This document shows, piece after piece, positions 7,983-15,886 of a DNA stretch of 64,000 nt. Source of the DNA: Antrihabitans stalagmiti. Lineage in GTDB: Bacteria; Actinomycetota; Actinomycetes; Mycobacteriales; Mycobacteriaceae. The position numbers were made by a program, and so were the translations under genes. The first letter of the stretch is position 1, and each line of letters opens with the position of its first letter. The notes below the pieces were generated by a model that ran no database searches, was not told where the DNA came from, and saw only the letters and a program-made list of their open reading frames with translations. The DNA lies in the NCBI RefSeq assembly GCF_016482825.1, contig NZ_JAEMNV010000012.1, positions 1 through 64,000 on the forward strand, written 5' to 3'.

Positions 7983-8661
7983 GCGACTCCGCCTGACGGC
8001 TGGCGAATCGCGACGCCGTGTCATCGTCGACGGTGATACGGCCAGCTAGCCACAGGAGATAGGTCCGGTTGTCAGCCGTCCCGGCGTCACCCGTTGATGC
8101 CTGCTCGGCGACCTCGGTAAGGAACGATCCGAAGGCGATCTCACCCAGTTCGTGCGGCGTGCGTCCGGGGCCGCCGTTCAGCTCGAAGAATCCGGTTGCG
8201 TAGTCGGCAATCAACTTGTCTGCGAACCGAACGAACGCGGCGTACGACTGCTGCAGTTCTGGAAGCAACTCGCCGTGCACGCGAGCCTGCTCGGCGAGAC
8301 TCTGGCCAAGGCGCCGCTTGAGCTCCCGAACTTCCGCGACATCTCGACCCGGCGTACTCCGGCTGTCCGAGGCGAACGGCGATTGGCCTGCCAACGGTCG
8401 GCCGGCCCCTTCCAGGGGGACCGGGTCACCACCCGACCAAGCATGCTCTGCGCTGCCCGGTGTCCACCGAAGTCCCTTGTCGAGCTTTTGGAATACGTGC
8501 GTGGATGGCGGCTCCAGGCAAGTGCCCGATTCGTATTTTCGAAGGGTCGGGCCGCTCGGCCCTCCGGCCTCGTGCACGTCGATCTGTCGACGTAATCCTC
8601 TGCGTGCCTTCAATATTCGGGCGAATCGCTGCGCCAGCGCGACGGCAGGATCCGTATCCAT
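7963..8661 (-). CDS. helix-turn-helix (XRE-like) regulator
   Basis: A protein of about 232 residues with an N-terminal helix-turn-helix of the XRE/Cro type (ALAQRFARILKARRGL then GPTLRKYESG), a linker, and a C-terminal helical region with RELKRRLGQSLAEQ that may form a coiled coil. It is probably a DNA-binding regulator. I chose ATG 8661 because the longer frame from 8742 begins inside a run of 10-bp repeats that look like regulatory DNA, and the extra residues are unlike the domain. No effector domain is recognised. It converges with the duplicated hypothetical genes and is divergent from the small gene at 8991. Confidence 0.72.
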   Translation of the reverse strand: MDTDPAVALAQRFARILKARRGLRRQIDVHEAGGPSGPTLRKYESGTCLEPPSTHVFQKLDKGLRWTPGSAEHAWSGGDPVPLEGAGRPLAGQSPFASDSRSTPGRDVAEVRELKRRLGQSLAEQARVHGELLPELQQSYAAFVRFADKLIADYATGFFELNGGPGRTPHELGEIAFGSFLTEVAEQASTGDAGTADNRTYLLWLAGRITVDDDTASRFASRQAESLKTREK

Positions 8662-8730
8662 GCAGGCCAGCATACGCATCGGCGACCGTTCGACTGTCCA
8701 CTCGACCTGCACGACTGCCATCTCCACCGA

Positions 8731-8771
8731 ATTTTCGTTCATTTTCGTTCAGTTGCGTTGTATTTTCGTTT
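8731..8771. repeat. four tandem 10-bp iterons
   Basis: The units ATTTTCGTTC (8731-8740), ATTTTCGTTC (8741-8750), AGTTGCGTTG (8751-8760) and ATTTTCGTTT (8762-8771) follow each other at helical spacing (10, 10 and 11 bp). They lie in front of the HTH regulator and overlap the -35 position of a possible rightward promoter, so they may be operator half-sites for that regulator. Confidence 0.6.
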
Positions 8772-8799
8772 GAGATACCTTAGCTCGGCAGGCGCACCA

Positions 8800-8859
8800 G
8801 ACGGTTTGCTCGCGACGGCGAACCGTCCACCCGGTGAAGGAGGGGGTCACCGGGCGGAC
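8800..8859 (+). promoter_or_regulatory. two overlapping, mutually exclusive hairpins in a leader
   Basis: Stem 1 pairs GACGGTT (8800-8806) with AACCGTC (8821-8827). Stem 2 pairs GTCCACCCGGTGA (8825-8837) with TCACCGGGCGGAC (8847-8859), 12 of 13 bases, around the loop AGGAGGGGG. The stems share 8825-8827 and cannot both be complete. The loop carries a Shine-Dalgarno-like sequence. Whether this is a switch or a chance structure is not known. Confidence 0.35.
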
Positions 8860-8990
8860 TGTTCGCGATCCGGGCAGGCGTCGCAACGGAGTGCCCCAAT
8901 TCGGGGCGGTGAGCATCCCACCTCGCGCATACCGACCCGAATGGATGCACCCAGATCGCTGCAGCAGGCAAGGGGAGGCCGGTTCGCCGA

Positions 8991-9218
8991 ATGGAGAACA
9001 TCGACCGTGCGGAATTCGCGCGGCTACGCGAAGAAAATGCGGCGCTCAAACACAAACTCGCCCGCAGCGAAGCCGTTCAGGCAATCCTGGCAGAAGCACT
9101 AGAACTCTTCGACGGACTCGCCGTTGGCTCGCCGCCCGAGGAGGAATCCGAGGTCCCGGTCATCCGGTTCGACGCGACCGACTACGCGACCTGGTTGAAA
9201 CGCACCAAGCTGAACTGA
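8991..9218 (+). CDS. small coiled-coil protein
   Basis: A 75-residue protein with a strongly predicted N-terminal coiled coil (REENAALKHKLARSEAVQAI, about residues 12-32) and an acidic C-terminal half with RFDATDYATWLKR. The heptad region resembles the C-terminal zipper of IS3-family OrfA proteins, but no transposase, terminal repeats or second frame is present, so an independent small protein is as likely. GGGGAGG lies before the ATG. It converges on the hydrolase gene, six bases away. Confidence 0.55.
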   Translation: MENIDRAEFARLREENAALKHKLARSEAVQAILAEALELFDGLAVGSPPEEESEVPVIRFDATDYATWLKRTKLN

Positions 9219-9224
9219 CCACGA

Positions 9225-10061
9225 TCACTCCACCTTGCTGCGAGCGCGAATGAAGGACGCGATCTCGCGGGCGGTCACCTCCGGCTGATCCTCCGAAACG
9301 CAGGTGTAGGTGTCTTCGATTTCGACGAGGGTTGCGTCGGCGAAGATCTCGGTCCACCGCTGGGCGTGAGCGAACGGGAAGTACGGCGCCTTCCGTGGCC
9401 AGAGCAACAGCACCGGTTTCGGAAAGCCCTGCAACGTCTCCGCTGCGGCGATGGTGTCGCGATAGTCGATGGCGCGCAGGAACTTTCCGAGGTCACGACG
9501 CACACCCCGGTCGGATACCAGCGGACGGACCCACTCCCGCGTGATCTCGGCGGGTATCGGGTACTTCACCAGCCATCTGAGCGCGAGTCGCTGCACCGCA
9601 CACAGACGCATCGGCTGCGACCCGACCGTCAGCAACCCGGGAACACGAGCAGCGTATTGCAGAACGCGAATCGACCGCGGCAGAAAGTTGTCGAACGAAT
9701 CCGACGGGGTCAGCACAACTCGACTGACCCGGTCGCTGCCTCTGGCGATGGCCAACTGCACGACGGCGCCGCCGGTGTCGTTGCCGACCAGGGTCACGTC
9801 CCGCAGGTCGAGTGCATCGATGAATTCGAGGACGAGTCGCGCGACGCCGTGCGGACTGATGTCCGCGTCGGGATTCATGGCGACCGTGTGCCCGCCGAGG
9901 GGCCAGTCGGGAGTGATGCAGCGATAGTCGGCGCTCAGCGGTCCGACGACCTTTCGCCATAGGCTGCCCGCGACGAAAACTCCGTGAACAAAAACGATCG
10001 GCGGACCCTCCCCGGCGTCGCTGTAGCGGATCCGCCCGGCTGACAGTTCGATCTCCGGCAT
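9225..10061 (-). CDS. alpha/beta hydrolase with Asp nucleophile, catalytic His not seen
   Basis: A 278-residue alpha/beta hydrolase. The nucleophile elbow reads LVGNDTGG with Asp95, as in haloalkane dehalogenases and epoxide hydrolases, and HGVFVAG supplies the oxyanion strand. In those enzymes the base sits in a GHFxxEDxP-type loop; here the aligned stretch reads DTYTCVSEDQPE, keeping EDQPE but with no histidine. The protein may be inactive as a hydrolase, may use another base, or may belong to a distinct subfamily. It is divergent from a TetR gene with a 77-bp gap holding a 15-bp palindrome. Confidence 0.82.
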   Translation of the reverse strand: MPEIELSAGRIRYSDAGEGPPIVFVHGVFVAGSLWRKVVGPLSADYRCITPDWPLGGHTVAMNPDADISPHGVARLVLEFIDALDLRDVTLVGNDTGGAVVQLAIARGSDRVSRVVLTPSDSFDNFLPRSIRVLQYAARVPGLLTVGSQPMRLCAVQRLALRWLVKYPIPAEITREWVRPLVSDRGVRRDLGKFLRAIDYRDTIAAAETLQGFPKPVLLLWPRKAPYFPFAHAQRWTEIFADATLVEIEDTYTCVSEDQPEVTAREIASFIRARSKVE

Positions 10062-10087
10062 GTGACGCCTCCCTGTCGATGGCTTCG

Positions 10088-10102
10088 CCGACTCTGAGTC
10101 GG
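10088..10102. promoter_or_regulatory. candidate TetR operator between divergent genes
   Basis: CCGACTCTGAGTCGG is a perfect 6-3-6 inverted repeat in the 77-bp gap between the hydrolase gene and the divergent TetR gene. Its place suggests autoregulation plus control of the hydrolase. Assignment is by position and symmetry only. Confidence 0.5.
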
Positions 10103-10138
10103 TGAACGCTCACTGGTCTCCGAGTATGGTGTCGACCT

Positions 10139-10753
10139 ATGAGCGACGTCAAGCCCAATCGGCGCGAAATGTACGCAGCGCTGACGAAAGCTGCCGTCCT
10201 CGACGCGGCGAAGTCGCTCTTCGTCGACAAGGGTTTCACCGCGACCTCGGTGGAAGACATCGCCAGACTTGCTCACGCCAGCAAAGGCGCGGTCTATCAC
10301 CACTTCAGCGACAAGCAGGCAATCTTCGCCGAGGTATTCCGAACCGCACAGAACGCCGTCCTGCTGCAGGCCCTTCGCTCGATGACCGCCGCCTCGACGC
10401 CATGGGAACAGATCGAGACCGGGACACGCGGATTTCTGCGCGAGTGCCTCGCCGACCACGAGGCAATGGCCCTGTTACGTCAGGTGATGGAAGTGCTCGG
10501 CTGGGATCGGGTCCGCGCGATCGACGAAGAAGCCGCGATGCCGTTCCTGCGCGCAACGCTTGCCGAACTCGTCAAGACCGGGGAGATTCGAGACGTCCCA
10601 CTCGAAGCGGCCGCCGAGCTGATCTACAGCGTTTACTGCAACGCCATTCTCTATGTGGCCGCCGCTGCCGATCCGGAGCGTGCGACAGCCGAGATGGAGA
10701 AAGTCATCTTCGTGATGCTGGACGGTTTCAGGAACGCACCCTCGCGCGATTGA
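10139..10753 (+). CDS. TetR family regulator
   Basis: A 204-residue TetR-type repressor. The N-terminal helix-turn-helix (about 18-62) is typical: FTATSVEDIARLAHASKGAVYHHF in two halves, with the recognition helix KGAVYHHFSDKQ. The C-terminal ligand-binding half is helical and of ordinary length. The gene is divergent from the alpha/beta hydrolase at 9225-10061, and a symmetric site lies between the two, so a ligand of the hydrolase may be the inducer. The start at ATG 10139 gives the usual N-terminal arm. Confidence 0.88.
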   Translation: MSDVKPNRREMYAALTKAAVLDAAKSLFVDKGFTATSVEDIARLAHASKGAVYHHFSDKQAIFAEVFRTAQNAVLLQALRSMTAASTPWEQIETGTRGFLRECLADHEAMALLRQVMEVLGWDRVRAIDEEAAMPFLRATLAELVKTGEIRDVPLEAAAELIYSVYCNAILYVAAAADPERATAEMEKVIFVMLDGFRNAPSRD

Positions 10754-10794
10754 TCCACACAATCCGGACCGGGTAGCGCTGATGACGCACGAGA

Positions 10795-11922
10795 GTGAGT
10801 TATTCGCGCAAGGATTGTCGGGTGATCATCGACTGCGCGTTGTACCGCGACGGCCGACGCCAGCATCGGGACAAAATGGCTCTCAGCGACGCCGCTCGTC
10901 GATGTACCGAGGGCGGCTTCGTCTGGCTCGGTCTGTTCGAGCCCGACCAGAGCGAACTAGCCGAAGTGGCAGCGGCGTTCGGACTCCACGAGCTCGCTGT
11001 CGAGGATGCCCAGACCTTCCACCTGCGACCCAAGGTCGAAGAGTACGAGGAAGGCTTTCATCTCGTCATCCTCCGGACGGCACGCTACGACCCCGCGAAA
11101 TCTGAAGTCGAGTTCGGTGAGATCAGCGTGTTCATCGGCCACAACTTCGTCATCACAGTTCGTCAAGGTGCGGCGAGCGAATTGCACGGTGCCCGCGAGC
11201 GTCTCGAATCGCGGCCGAAACTGCTCGGCCTCGGCACGCAATCGGTGTTGTGGGCGATCCTCGATCAGGTCATCGACAGCTACACCCCCGTGGTCGCCGA
11301 ACTGGAGAAGGACATCGACGAGGTCGAAGCACTCGTCTTCTCCGGTGCCGTCGCACCGACCGAGCGGATCTACTTTCTTCGCCGCGAAGTCAGCGATTTC
11401 TGGCGGGCAGTGCACCCGTTGCTCTCCGCGACGACGATCCTCGAACGCGGCCGATGGGCCGAAGAACTGACACCGTACTTTCGCGACGTGCGGGATCACC
11501 TGCACCTCGTCAACGAGGAGGTCACAGCGCAACGTGAACTCCTCGCGACGATCCTCGAGGCGAACATGGCTGTGATCTCCGTCGAGCAGACCAAGGTCAG
11601 CGTGCGGCAAAGCGCGTTTATGGAGCAGTTGACGATCATGTCGACCGTCTTTCTGCCGCTGACGTTCGTGACCGGCTTCTTCGGCCAAAATTTCGAATGG
11701 CTCGTCGGAAACGTAGCCAGCGCAACAGCATTCGTCGTCTTCGGCCTCGGTGGTCTCGCGATCCCGTGCGTCGGGCTCTACACGTGGTTCCGAATGCGAA
11801 TGGCCAGACGACGTGCGACGCTACCGGTGGCTCAGCACGTTCACGACCCTGCCGTCCGGATCGCGAACGAAGAACCTGCGGACGCCCCACGGTTCGTCGG
11901 TCAACGGGTGCACGATCGGTAG
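10795..11922 (+). CDS. corA: CorA-type divalent metal transporter
   Basis: About 375 residues: a long cytoplasmic alpha/beta and helical domain followed by two membrane segments near the C-terminus (FLPLTFVTGFFG and TAFVVFGLGGLAIPCVGLY). The CorA signature loop after the first segment reads GFFGQNFEW, so the usual GMN is GQN. The family forms pentamers that carry magnesium, cobalt or related ions. After the second segment the protein has an extra tail of about 40 residues, and the last 102 bases overlap the convergent VOC gene, which suggests loss of an earlier stop. The GTG at 10795 or at 10822 could be the start. Confidence 0.85.
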   Translation: MSYSRKDCRVIIDCALYRDGRRQHRDKMALSDAARRCTEGGFVWLGLFEPDQSELAEVAAAFGLHELAVEDAQTFHLRPKVEEYEEGFHLVILRTARYDPAKSEVEFGEISVFIGHNFVITVRQGAASELHGARERLESRPKLLGLGTQSVLWAILDQVIDSYTPVVAELEKDIDEVEALVFSGAVAPTERIYFLRREVSDFWRAVHPLLSATTILERGRWAEELTPYFRDVRDHLHLVNEEVTAQRELLATILEANMAVISVEQTKVSVRQSAFMEQLTIMSTVFLPLTFVTGFFGQNFEWLVGNVASATAFVVFGLGGLAIPCVGLYTWFRMRMARRRATLPVAQHVHDPAVRIANEEPADAPRFVGQRVHDR

Positions 11923-12186
11923 ACCGGACGCGACGGCAGCATCGTAGGCGAGGTCCACATCGTCGACCTCGACGGAGATCTCCGGCGATACCGCTGCGGA
12001 GGCATCCTCGGTGATCAGGTTCAGCTGGGCGGTCGGGTGGGTCGGACTTGCCAGCGTCGCAACCCATTCGAGGTCCATGACTACCTCGAGTCCGAGGACC
12101 GAGACGTAGAACTCCTTGGCTGCGCCGGCGTCCCGGGTCGGCAGGTTCGGAAGTATTCGACGGACGTTGCACTGTGCTGAAGTCAT
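11821..12186 (-). CDS. VOC (glyoxalase/bleomycin resistance) family protein
   Basis: A 121-residue single-unit VOC protein. The fold is shown by the N-terminal ILPNLPTRDAGAAKEFYVS, the central SVEVDDVDLAYDAA and the C-terminal RRFFVRDPDGRVVNV, which hold the two beta-alpha-beta-beta-beta modules. Small VOC proteins bind metals and catalyse varied reactions or sequester drugs; the substrate here is unknown. It overlaps the 3' end of corA by 102 bases on the opposite strand, an unusually long convergent overlap. Confidence 0.85.
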   Translation of the reverse strand: MTSAQCNVRRILPNLPTRDAGAAKEFYVSVLGLEVVMDLEWVATLASPTHPTAQLNLITEDASAAVSPEISVEVDDVDLAYDAAVASGLPIVHPLTDEPWGVRRFFVRDPDGRVVNVLSHR

Positions 12187-12240
12187 GCCCCGAGTCTGCC
12201 GGTCCGCGCGGCCGCCTGGCTTGGACGAATGAGCGTTCGC

Positions 12241-12456
12241 CTATTCCGGCGCCTGATGCCTGCCGCCGCTGCCGGAAGCCGGGACCGGCGGACCGCCGAA
12301 CTGGTCGACCGTGAACGGCGTCGAATCGGGTGCCGACGAAGGTGCCGCCGGAGCGGCACCCCGACCGAGCACTCGCACGATCAGAGCGCCGAGCACCAGA
12401 CCGAGAACGAACGCGACGACGATCCAGACCCACATCTGCCCGAACAGATACATCAT
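12241..12456 (-). CDS. arfB: ArfB-like small membrane protein
   Basis: A 71-residue protein with one membrane helix at the N-terminus (MWVWIVVAFVLGLVLGALIV) and a Pro/Ser/Ala-rich tail. It begins 12 bases after the OmpA-family gene on the same strand, as arfB follows arfA (OmpATb, Rv0899) in mycobacteria. In M. tuberculosis the arf operon is linked to ammonia release and growth at low pH. The assignment rests on position, size and topology, not on sequence identity I could test. Confidence 0.6.
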   Translation of the reverse strand: MMYLFGQMWVWIVVAFVLGLVLGALIVRVLGRGAAPAAPSSAPDSTPFTVDQFGGPPVPASGSGGRHQAPE

Positions 12457-12468
12457 GACGCTGCCCTC

Positions 12469-13275
12469 CTAGAGAACTATGACTTCGACGCGACGGTTTG
12501 CCGACTGGCCCGCGGACGTATCGTTCGGCGCAACAGGCCTACTCGTTCCGTAGCCGACCGCATCGATCCGCTCGGGTGCAATCCCGAGTCGGATCAGCTC
12601 GTTTCGCACCGCTCCGGCCCGCTGATCACTGAGTGCCTGAGCATTCGGATCCGGACCCGGGGTATCTGCAATATGGCCTGCGACCTGCACACGAACCTCC
12701 GACACCGATCGCAACACGTCGGCCACCTGCGCAATCGTCGCTGTGCCTACCGCGGTCAATCGATTGGAGTCGGGCGCGAACGTGATCGGCGCCGCGGCAA
12801 GCGCACCGTTGATCTGCTGCTGCACTGCAACCTTGTCGGGCCCCGGCGGTGCGGGCGGCGGCGCCAACGGCGTGGCCGGTTCGGTGGTGGAAGTACTCGG
12901 GACATCGGTGGTCGAACCGCTGGTTGTGGGTGTGGCGGTCGCAGCTGCGTCATCGGCGTTCACCGCAACCGTTCTGACGCCGTCGACACCTCCCACGACC
13001 GTTTCCGCGGTCTGCACCTGGTCGGCTGCCACTCCCCTGACCGTCGCGTCGCGGCCGTCGAACGACACGACGGCATCGGCGAGACCGGCCTCCGCGAGTG
13101 CCGCTTCGCTTCGCGATCCGAGGTCGTCCTGCACCGACTCGCGGCCGACGAAAACCGCAAGGGCGGCAAGTAGCAACGGCACGACGACCGCTGTGGCAAG
13201 CAGCGCCAGCCACGGGAATCGGTGTCGAACCGTCCTTGCACCGGGTTCGGTCCTATCGAACGAGGTGCCGGACAT
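12469..13275 (-). CDS. arfA: ArfA/OmpATb-like BON-OmpA membrane protein
   Basis: About 268 residues. Order: a short cytoplasmic tail, one membrane segment (LLATAVVVPLLLAALAVFVG), a BON domain (about 50-110), a Thr/Ser/Pro linker (TTSGSTTDVPSTSTTEPA), and a C-terminal OmpA domain with ITFAPDSNRL and the peptidoglycan-binding region ending NRRVEVIVL. This is the layout of mycobacterial ArfA (OmpATb). The ATG at 13275 was preferred to the upstream ATG at 13344 because TTGGAGCGAT precedes it and the extra residues are not typical. It heads a two-gene unit with the small protein downstream. Confidence 0.85.
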   Translation of the reverse strand: MSGTSFDRTEPGARTVRHRFPWLALLATAVVVPLLLAALAVFVGRESVQDDLGSRSEAALAEAGLADAVVSFDGRDATVRGVAADQVQTAETVVGGVDGVRTVAVNADDAAATATPTTSGSTTDVPSTSTTEPATPLAPPPAPPGPDKVAVQQQINGALAAAPITFAPDSNRLTAVGTATIAQVADVLRSVSEVRVQVAGHIADTPGPDPNAQALSDQRAGAVRNELIRLGIAPERIDAVGYGTSRPVAPNDTSAGQSANRRVEVIVL

Positions 13276-13414
13276 ATCGCTCCAAAGCTCTATCGGGACA
13301 GCCGTCCTATAGGGCGACTCGGTGTCGATGCTTGCACTCCGCAACGCCGGACGGCCATTCGAACCGCAATACCTACTACAACCGTTATCTGCCCGATTCC
13401 GGACGGTGTCACAC

Positions 13415-14308
13415 CTATTCCTTCTCCGACAGCGGTCGCAGGCCCATCGGATTGCCGGTCATGAACCCGCCGCCTGCCGCGATGGCCTGCACAAACGGTG
13501 CTATGAGGTCGACGAGCCGTTCCGTGTCGACCGGACCGAGCTCGTCCCACGGCGCCAGCGATCCGCGATCGGTGCGCTCCTCCACCCAGCGACGAAGCTC
13601 ACTACCCGACGGGGTCAGGGTGGCGTCGTCGGCAAGCAAGCCGCGCCCGTGCAGACGCGCCGCCGCAGCCGCCCATTCCTCCTCGGACCAGGCACGCGAG
13701 GTACGCAACCGATCGGGTTCGACGTTGCCTTCCGCAGCAAACATGACGAGTGTTTCGCACGGATCCAGCTCCGCGGTGACGAGCGCGGCGATATGCGCGT
13801 CGCCGCGGGATTCGCGCAGCAGCGTCTGGGCCTGCCACAGCGCAAGGTGTGGTTCCGCGGGGGTGGGAAGCGCGGCGTTGGCAGCAGCCAACGGTCGGCC
13901 TGCGGTCTGAGCCCCAGCGCTGGCCCGGCCCGCCAGTTCGGCAGCCTCGGCAAGCTCCGCCGATTCGATCACCTCGTCACCGAGAAACCGACGCAATGCG
14001 CCGTCCACACCGCGCAGACGCGCCTCGACGAACTGCTCCGGCGTCGCGATCTGCCACACGTCGGGAACCGCCCGCGCGGCGCGCGACGGGTGGAAGTTGT
14101 AGAAGGTTGCCGTGACGACCTCGGACGTCACGGGTCCGAGCGGCGCAGCCCGAAAGCCGAAGTAGCCCATCCACCAGCCCTTGCAGCCGAGCGCATCGGA
14201 GGCGGCTTTCGATTCGGGCGCAAAGTAGGTCACGGCATGAAACGGCTCCAGCGCCCGCCACATCTTTCTGGCGAGCGCTGGACCTGGCAAATCGTTGCGC
14301 GGAGACAT
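13415..14308 (-). CDS. SCO6745-like helix-turn-helix protein
   Basis: About 297 residues, resembling the actinobacterial SCO6745 family. The N-terminal ALARKMWRALEPFHAVTYF and the later LLADDATLTPSGSELRRWVE, which has the look of a MarR-like winged helix, are its typical parts; the tryptophan- and aromatic-rich GCKGWWMGYFGFRAAP is also characteristic. Function is unknown. The start at ATG 14308 gives the conserved N-terminus. It lies 26 bases downstream of the cutinase gene on the same strand and may be co-transcribed with it. Confidence 0.72.
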   Translation of the reverse strand: MSPRNDLPGPALARKMWRALEPFHAVTYFAPESKAASDALGCKGWWMGYFGFRAAPLGPVTSEVVTATFYNFHPSRAARAVPDVWQIATPEQFVEARLRGVDGALRRFLGDEVIESAELAEAAELAGRASAGAQTAGRPLAAANAALPTPAEPHLALWQAQTLLRESRGDAHIAALVTAELDPCETLVMFAAEGNVEPDRLRTSRAWSEEEWAAAAARLHGRGLLADDATLTPSGSELRRWVEERTDRGSLAPWDELGPVDTERLVDLIAPFVQAIAAGGGFMTGNPMGLRPLSEKE

Positions 14309-14334
14309 GGTCCCCACGGTATAACTCGCGGAAA

Positions 14335-15246
14335 CTACGCCGCGTCGCGCAACCAGTTGCGCATCCACCTCGTCGCCGACGTACCCGAACCGTCGACGCT
14401 GTAATTGCGGTAGTCGGTGTGGACCTGCGAGCGGTAGAACTGCTCGAGCTGCTCGGCGCGCTTCTCGTTGGCCGGATCGCTCAGCTGGCTCTGCAGCAGC
14501 GGAATGCCGCCCGACAACATCAGATCGTTGAAGATCGCGAGCGCTTCCTGCGTGTAGCGCGAGAACTGCGCTGGGCTCGGGTCCGACGACTGCGCGAGGA
14601 AACCGGCGAAGCGGGTGACGAAATCGTCCTTGGGGGTCGAGCAGTACAGATCGCCGATCGCGCAGATCGTGCGAGTCTGCGAGCTTGACAGACCGAAGCC
14701 GCCGATGCGGGGTCCGCCTGCGCCGTTACCCGGAACGAACGGACCGACCAGTGCGTCGGACTCGGACCGACGAGGGTCGGAGATCAAGCCGACGGCAGCG
14801 AGTTTCGTCGGCGGAATCACGCCTAGACCGGTACCGATCTCGGCTGCGAGGTCACCCGCGGCGTCGGCACCCTGGCTGTAGCCGAGGAGGGCAATTCGGG
14901 TGTTGCCACACCGCTGAGCCATCGCTTGAATGAGGCCACGGCCGTTGTCGGTCGCCTGCTTCTTGGAGCGTCCGTACACCTCGGACTCCCACGGGAAGGC
15001 CGTCGCCGCGTAGCTGACGTAGTCGACCTGGACGTTCGACGGCAATCCGTCGGTTGCGTCGGAGAGCATTCCCGGACCGGGCGCCCTACCGGTCGTGGTC
15101 TCCCACGTTCCCGGAATGGCGACGACGTACAGGCTCGGGCAGGCCGGATCGGCTTGTGCGACAGCACCTCCCACAACACCACCTGCGACGACGCCGGAGG
15201 CGGCGACAACCGCACCCAACAGTGCTGCAATGATTTTCGAACGCAT
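14335..15246 (-). CDS. secreted cutinase-family esterase
   Basis: A 303-residue exported protein. The signal peptide (KIIAALLGAVVAASGVVAGG) probably ends after AVAQA. The mature part has the cutinase triad: Ser124 in GYSQG, Asp199 in CAIGDLYC with its disulfide cysteines, and His276 in VHTDY. In mycolic-acid bacteria such Culp proteins act on lipid esters, and one (Rv3802c) is a phospholipase/thioesterase tied to envelope building. The substrate here is not decided by sequence. The gene precedes the SCO6745-like gene. Confidence 0.9.
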   Translation of the reverse strand: MRSKIIAALLGAVVAASGVVAGGVVGGAVAQADPACPSLYVVAIPGTWETTTGRAPGPGMLSDATDGLPSNVQVDYVSYAATAFPWESEVYGRSKKQATDNGRGLIQAMAQRCGNTRIALLGYSQGADAAGDLAAEIGTGLGVIPPTKLAAVGLISDPRRSESDALVGPFVPGNGAGGPRIGGFGLSSSQTRTICAIGDLYCSTPKDDFVTRFAGFLAQSSDPSPAQFSRYTQEALAIFNDLMLSGGIPLLQSQLSDPANEKRAEQLEQFYRSQVHTDYRNYSVDGSGTSATRWMRNWLRDAA

Positions 15247-15383
15247 CTTTCCTAGCTCCCCGGAGTCCAGTACCTATTTCGTGATGACGGCGCCGATGCT
15301 GTCATGTTCGGATGTCGAATCGATGCACGATCGGTAAACGAAAGTTACCCGGTCTCACGAGATCGCGCCAAGCCCACCAGGTT

Positions 15384-15872
15384 CTAGGTGATCGAGGCCA
15401 CCAAAGTCTGCAGGTGAACGGCGATCTGCTCGGCGGTCCAGCCGTGTGCCTCCGCGATGCCACGAGCAATCGTGTCGAGGTAGGCGGGCGCTGGCTCGGT
15501 GCAGACAACCGCCGACCTGCCGACCGAACTCGTGAACGTAAGCAGTGGGACTCCGTCGTGGGTGCCGAGGTCGAGCAGCTTGTCGTACACGGGAGGTTCC
15601 TGGGCGTGGACATCGTCGAACTGTTGGCTCGTCAGTAAGTACGCGCGCGCAGGCGTCCGACCGTCGAGCGTCGGGTCGTAGTACGCCCGACCCCCACCCC
15701 AGGTCTGGGATTCCCCAGCGAAGAAGACGGTGCCTGGCAACGTCAGCGGCATGCTCGCTTGCGGCGCACTGCGGTCGCGAGCTCCGGGGTGCGACAGCAA
15801 ACCGCCTGGCGGGCAACCTCCTTCGAGGTAACACGCCAGGCGATCGGCACACATATTCGAACCGTAGGACAC
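15384..15872 (-). CDS. gamma-glutamylcyclotransferase-fold protein
   Basis: About 162 residues. The N-terminal YGSNM motif (SYGSNMCADRLACYL) binds substrate in gamma-glutamylcyclotransferase-fold proteins; GTVFFAGESQTWGGG and RAYLLTSQQFDDV continue the fold. Relatives are often mislabelled histone deacetylase. GTG at 15872 was chosen because it directly precedes the motif; the frame stays open upstream but only through a dispersed palindromic repeat, with no other start codon near. It follows gltD on the same strand after the repeat, so transcription may or may not continue from gltBD. Confidence 0.75.
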   Translation of the reverse strand: MSYGSNMCADRLACYLEGGCPPGGLLSHPGARDRSAPQASMPLTLPGTVFFAGESQTWGGGRAYYDPTLDGRTPARAYLLTSQQFDDVHAQEPPVYDKLLDLGTHDGVPLLTFTSSVGRSAVVCTEPAPAYLDTIARGIAEAHGWTAEQIAVHLQTLVASIT

Positions 15873-15886
15873 GTACCAGACGCAGT

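Larger units (their letters stand above)
8662..8990. other. 329-bp intergenic region between divergent genes
   Basis: No gene is supported here. The region holds four 10-bp iterons (8731-8771), a possible rightward promoter TTGCGT-N17-TACCTT (8753-8781), and then two overlapping inverted repeats (8800-8827 and 8825-8859) that would lie in the leader of a transcript reading into the gene at 8991. The AT-rich iteron block contrasts with the GC-rich surroundings. Confidence 0.5.

Noticed and set aside
8991-9218. Small gene as an IS3 OrfA remnant
   Set aside because: Only the coiled-coil region is similar; no OrfB, inverted repeats or target duplication is visible, so no mobile element is called.
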